In this document: positions 59,916 to 64,000 of the stretch, piece after piece
How the letters are laid out: the number at the start of each line of letters is the position of its first letter
How positions within the stretch are numbered: the first letter of the stretch is position 1
NCBI GenBank assembly: GCA_914767715.1
Contig: OU612070.1
Location: 12,913,501-12,977,500 of the forward strand
Direction: 5' to 3'
Source of the DNA: Membranipora membranacea
Taxonomy: Eukaryota; Bryozoa; Gymnolaemata; Cheilostomatida; Membraniporidae
Length of the DNA stretch: 64,000 bases
The notes under the pieces: generated by a model
The model's database searches: none
The model's input: the letters and a program-made list of their open reading frames with translations, nothing else
Told to the model about the DNA's origin: nothing
Position numbers and translations under genes: made by a program

Positions 59916-61460
59916 TAGGTATCGGGGATGCTGGTTAACTGCAAAGAGTGTGCCCACATCGAAATAGGAAAGCCATCACCAGACATCCGACTTGGGAAAT
60001 GAACCCATCTCAACATCTAACAGCTAAAGATATCTTGCTTTTGAACTACTTTCTTCCCTGAAATGGAGTAATCATGAACAAAAATTTATTGGTGATTTTG
60101 TAAGCAACAGGCCAGCAACATCAGCAGTATATCTGCTATTAAGCACATTACAGATAAAATAGGTTGCGACCGATCAGAGGGTTAAGGTCCAAATATATAT
60201 CAAACGTTACTCTCACATTGACTAGTGTATTTATCTTTTTACCCAAAGAGTCCACTGGGCTACTTTTTCGACACAACACAGACCACTGCATTTAACCTTG
60301 ACCTAAACGACAGATGCTGCACATGTTTCATTCTTGATTTTTGTCGATTGAACCAGAAGGTCGCCTACTGACTCTAACCTAGTTATGAAATGTTTGTAGC
60401 TGTCTTTGAGTGGAGCTTTATTGTACCAATGCATTGAGTGGACTGGCTTCTCATCATATCAGCAGAATTAGCTATCTCAGATTTGTGGTGGCGGGAATCT
60501 GAACTTCTAGTCGACTCCTTCTCCACTCAAGTCAGTTAGGTAAGTGAAATACTAATACGCGCAAATGATTATGGTGGCCATAATCATTTGTTTTGCTCCA
60601 ATATTCCTTGTAGTGGAGTTTTCGGAGGGTTCCTTTGATTTAGATAAAGGGTTGTGCATGTAGACTGAATAAAAGGGTCTGGCTCACAGTGACCACTTTG
60701 GAATGTTGGTGTAATTCTTGACTCTGAAAATTTTGAGACCATTGTTCAGCCATTTATGAGCAATACCTCATTGCACAAACTTGCTTTCATGAAATTTACC
60801 TGCTATCCCACGCTAAAATCACTAACCATTGCCAGTACCAGGCTCCTCTATACTTTCAAGAAGAGTTAGGTTTGGGCTGCCAAAATAACCCATGATAATG
60901 TTTTTGTAAAATTCATATGTCATCTCCAGTCCCTGCAGAGTTCTTGAGTTTTCCCCATAATATGAACTCATCATCAATCTTTGCATCCTCACAGAAGTTG
61001 CCCCCTCCTTCACACGAGAGCAAAATCTTGCAATTTAAATGATGCCTCGTTTATATATAACTCCATCCCTGCTACATCTAGGGCCTATTCCAGATTTTTA
61101 ATGTACAAACTCAAAATGAAACTCATTTAACCCCAAAAGGTAAAACCCTCTGGGGTGATGTCACAGCGGGAATGTAATGATATGAAAATTTAAGATCCCT
61201 AGTGCAATGTTACCCATTACTGCTGTTGGTCCATAATTATGTCAAATATGCAAGACCGGTGGTCCTTGAGCTGTGTATCTGCAATCCTGGTATCAGTTGA
61301 GGTCATATAATATCACCTCGCCGAGCATTATCACCTCTCTCCTCCACTGGTCAAACGTCTACATTCTTCATGAAGAACCTTTTTGATTCGATTGGAGTGC
61401 TTCAAGCTCTGTGAGAGGAGACTGTAAAAGCCTGTGTTGTTGGGTCAATATAAATCAGGG

Positions 61461-61540
61461 TAGGCTAAGTTATCAGACAGCTGCAATGCAAGTAAGCAGC
61501 ATTGTATTATTATTATGCAACTGTCTGAGCACTTAGACTA
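61461..61540. repeat. Inverted-repeat element, AGTCTAAGTGCTCAGACAG family (copy 3)
   Basis: TAGGCTAAGTTATCAGACAG at the left pairs imperfectly with CTGTCTGAGCACTTAGACTA at the right. Inside, CTGCAATGC and GCATTG are also inverted. The core (TTATTATTAT) differs from copies 1 and 2. Confidence 0.7.
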
Positions 61541-64000
61541 ATATCAGGGTGATTATAACAAAATGTAACTTTGATTAGTAGTTATGCCCCCTTTCACTTT
61601 TGTACCTGTTGCTATCCTTCACTTACACAGAAAGGAGGTGTGGCCTTTGAATGCTCAAATACTGTCCTCTATGATAGAACAAGGGCATAAGGCACTAGAT
61701 ATAGCTGATAGGCAAACAATTAAGTCTCATCTCATTTTACCACCAAAGACCAGTTTGGAAGGCTTATTTGTGCTTTTGTAAACTTGTCCTCATCAAACTA
61801 CATCAGGATCTACTCATCTGAAAATTTTTCACATTTCACTCGCCAGATAACCGGATATGCAGGTAACCGATCCACATTTCAGATAATTAGAATCATTGTG
61901 ATTTGATATATGTTACCATGTTATCACAGAGCTGATACAGAGCACCCACATTTTAATAAGTAATAAGTAATACGAAACATTTATAGAACATCCTCTCGTC
62001 TAAACACTATTTTCCGACCTAAGACCTACAAGACTAAAAAAACATGCCTGATCATTTTTGCTAACCTCAATGTCTTATTTTAACAACATATAACCTTAAC
62101 CATTTTATGTTTATAAACTTTAGCTATGTTTTGCTTTTTTTTCCCATCCATTTATTAAATAGTGTACACATTCAATTTTATCATTCTCATTACTAAATGT
62201 ATAAACAAGCTGACACTTAAACTGTAATCCTTATGTTTGGCATTGAGCAGGTTAAATTAGCCCGATCTTCAAAGTCTTGAGATGAGGCTAACTTAGGTGG
62301 CGTAAATATGATTGCAGGGTTGTGTTTTAACTATCTTTTCTTCTAAACTTGGGTGACATTCTTCATCTATGAAACGGAACGTCGGCAAAGAGTGAATAGA
62401 TCTATTGGTTATGTGCGTGCAAACGATGCATATTTCATTCATAAAAAAAACGTTTTGTTGTCATGTCTTCTCTAAAGCGCTGTAGGCCTGCATTGTACTA
62501 CATGTATCCACTAAAATCTCATGGAAACTATAGCTAAATATCATTGAAGATGATCCAATAAAGCTATATGGCATACTTAAATTGTCTGCTGAATAAAAAA
62601 GGGTTAGGTACGTAAAACTTTTATCTAAGATTTAGTGACATTCCATTTTGTTAGGTACAGTTCTTTTAAGTAACTTGATAATGAAGCTCTGGCATCAGGC
62701 TCTATAAATACAAAAATTAATTGTCTCAGCAGTGGCAGATATCATCCTATACATCTAGGCATCGTCTTTTGTTTGAAACTAGATATTCTTAAATTTTGCT
62801 TTGTAAAAATTTTAATCAAACTTTTATGTCTTTGTCGTCTTCAACATTACTTTCATATTTCTTCATATGTAGGTCGTTTTACCATGAACTTTCAAAATCA
62901 TAGTGACTCTTATCCTTATTCTAAAACTACATGTTGTTCCTGTTTTGGCTCCGAAGACATAAAATAGGCCCAGATATAAAGTTGCCCAGATATAAAGTTG
63001 CCCCAAACGTCTCGTAGGAAGCACACTGTATTTGATGTAGGCGGGCGTACATCATCTAAGTAAAGGATGACAAAAATATATTTTGGCAATGTTGGACAGT
63101 CTTGCAACGCCTTATAGGCTTATCCTATTGTGGAATCCAAAGTGATATACCAGTTTTTTTGTACATTACTATAGAGTATATAAAAACTCTATGAACATAA
63201 CGTACCAAACTTTCGATGAAATTTTCTGTAAAAAGTTGCAGATGGTCCGCCTCAACAAGTTGCCCTTAATCTCTAGTTATACATGTAATTATTTAGCTTG
63301 CTGGTGCACTTTCCACTATCTAATAGCAGTTTGTAAATTCAAGCTATACCGATTTAATTTAGATTGTATATGCTGTCACAAAAGGAGTTGTCCTAAAGTC
63401 CCTGCTCTTACAACAGGCTAAAACCATACACTCGAGAAGAAAAAGAGAACCGAATTTTGAAAGCTTTGAAAGGAATACGAATTGTAATCTATTTATGTAG
63501 AAATGCTATGCTAAAAATGTGTCATTCTTACAGCAACCTGTCAGTCTCTTGGTTTATCCGGCATGATGATCAAATCATAACTCTATCTTTATATATCTCT
63601 GTTGTTGATCCATCCATTTAATTTCATCTTTTTTTTTGGCATTTCTCAGAAAAACAACACCTGCGATATAATCCATGATGGAATGCTTGCCAAAAAACTG
63701 TTTTCCTCTCCATCCTGGTTCAAATCGATCAATTCCTCCAAATTACTGATTACATTTTTTCTGAACAGGTGACACTACACATTAATCATTATAATAACTT
63801 CTGAGAAAACTAATTGAGGTTTATAACCACGCAAGATGTACATGGTGTAGACTGTCTTGTCACTTGTCCATTTTTTTTGTTGTTGGTAGTAAAAGCAAAA
63901 AAAGTGTCAGCGTGACATGGCTACTTATAGCTACAGAAATTGAACAGTTTTCAAATCTTTACAGAGCTGAAATTAAATCCGGCTAATATAGTTAAATCAG

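Larger units (their letters stand above)
57833..64000. other. Gene-poor right end
   Basis: About 6 kb without a supported gene. It begins with the promoter side of the FHA gene and includes a (TAG)n-like run near 58301-58325. Repeats at 59803-59915 and 61461-61540 are listed separately. Short open frames at 58803-59060 (+) and 60822-61013 (-) have no partner exons. Confidence 0.45.

Noticed and set aside
60822-61013. 63-codon minus-strand frame ending LLESIEEPGTGNG
   Set aside because: It looks mildly protein-like but has no clear acceptor, no partner exon and no recognisable family.

Overview
The window is animal nuclear DNA. It is AT-rich and carries spliced genes with GT-AG introns, mostly of a few hundred bases. 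The products are animal-type: an Integrator subunit, a neuronal-calcium-sensor protein, a KASH-domain nuclear-envelope protein, a C-type lectin and peroxisomal 2-hydroxyacid oxidases. Gene spacing and intron sizes suggest a compact invertebrate genome, and a sponge or another early-branching marine animal would fit, but nothing seen fixes the phylum. All gene models were assembled by hand from splice signals, reading-frame phase and remembered family sequences. No search was run.

Left part (1-14.7 kb). The 5' two exons of a minus-strand 2-hydroxyacid oxidase (copy A) run off the left edge. Then come about 8 kb of mostly non-coding DNA with a few orphan minus-strand exons, a four-exon secreted PAN plus C-type lectin gene on the plus strand (9458-11536), and a tRNA-His(GUG) gene (13365-13436).

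Centre (14.7-34.2 kb). One plus-strand gene of 19 coding exons encodes Integrator complex subunit 5 (INTS5, 902 residues in this model). Its second intron is 8.5 kb long and holds two complete nine-exon 2-hydroxyacid oxidase genes (copies B and C, 363 residues each) in tandem on the opposite strand. Copies A, B and C share intron positions as far as visible, and A and B also share about 400 bp of 5' flank.

Right part (34.6-64 kb). All genes here are on the minus strand. They are an unclassified coiled-coil plus EF-hand-pair protein (34622-38098), a 956-residue spectrin-like/KASH protein (40021-45353), a 199-residue myristoylated NCS-1/frequenin-type calcium sensor (47485-50507), and an APLF-like FHA-domain protein with a long charged tail (about 53.49-57.83 kb). 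The last 6 kb has no gene I can support.

Scattered between and inside genes are three families of short inverted-repeat elements (MITE-like), several hairpin insertions, a 15-bp minisatellite and simple repeats. One 31-bp palindrome can be recognised as an insertion by comparison with the paralogous flank of copy A. The INTS5, KASH, calcium-sensor and FHA proteins act in unrelated cellular processes. Only the oxidase copies form a functional group.
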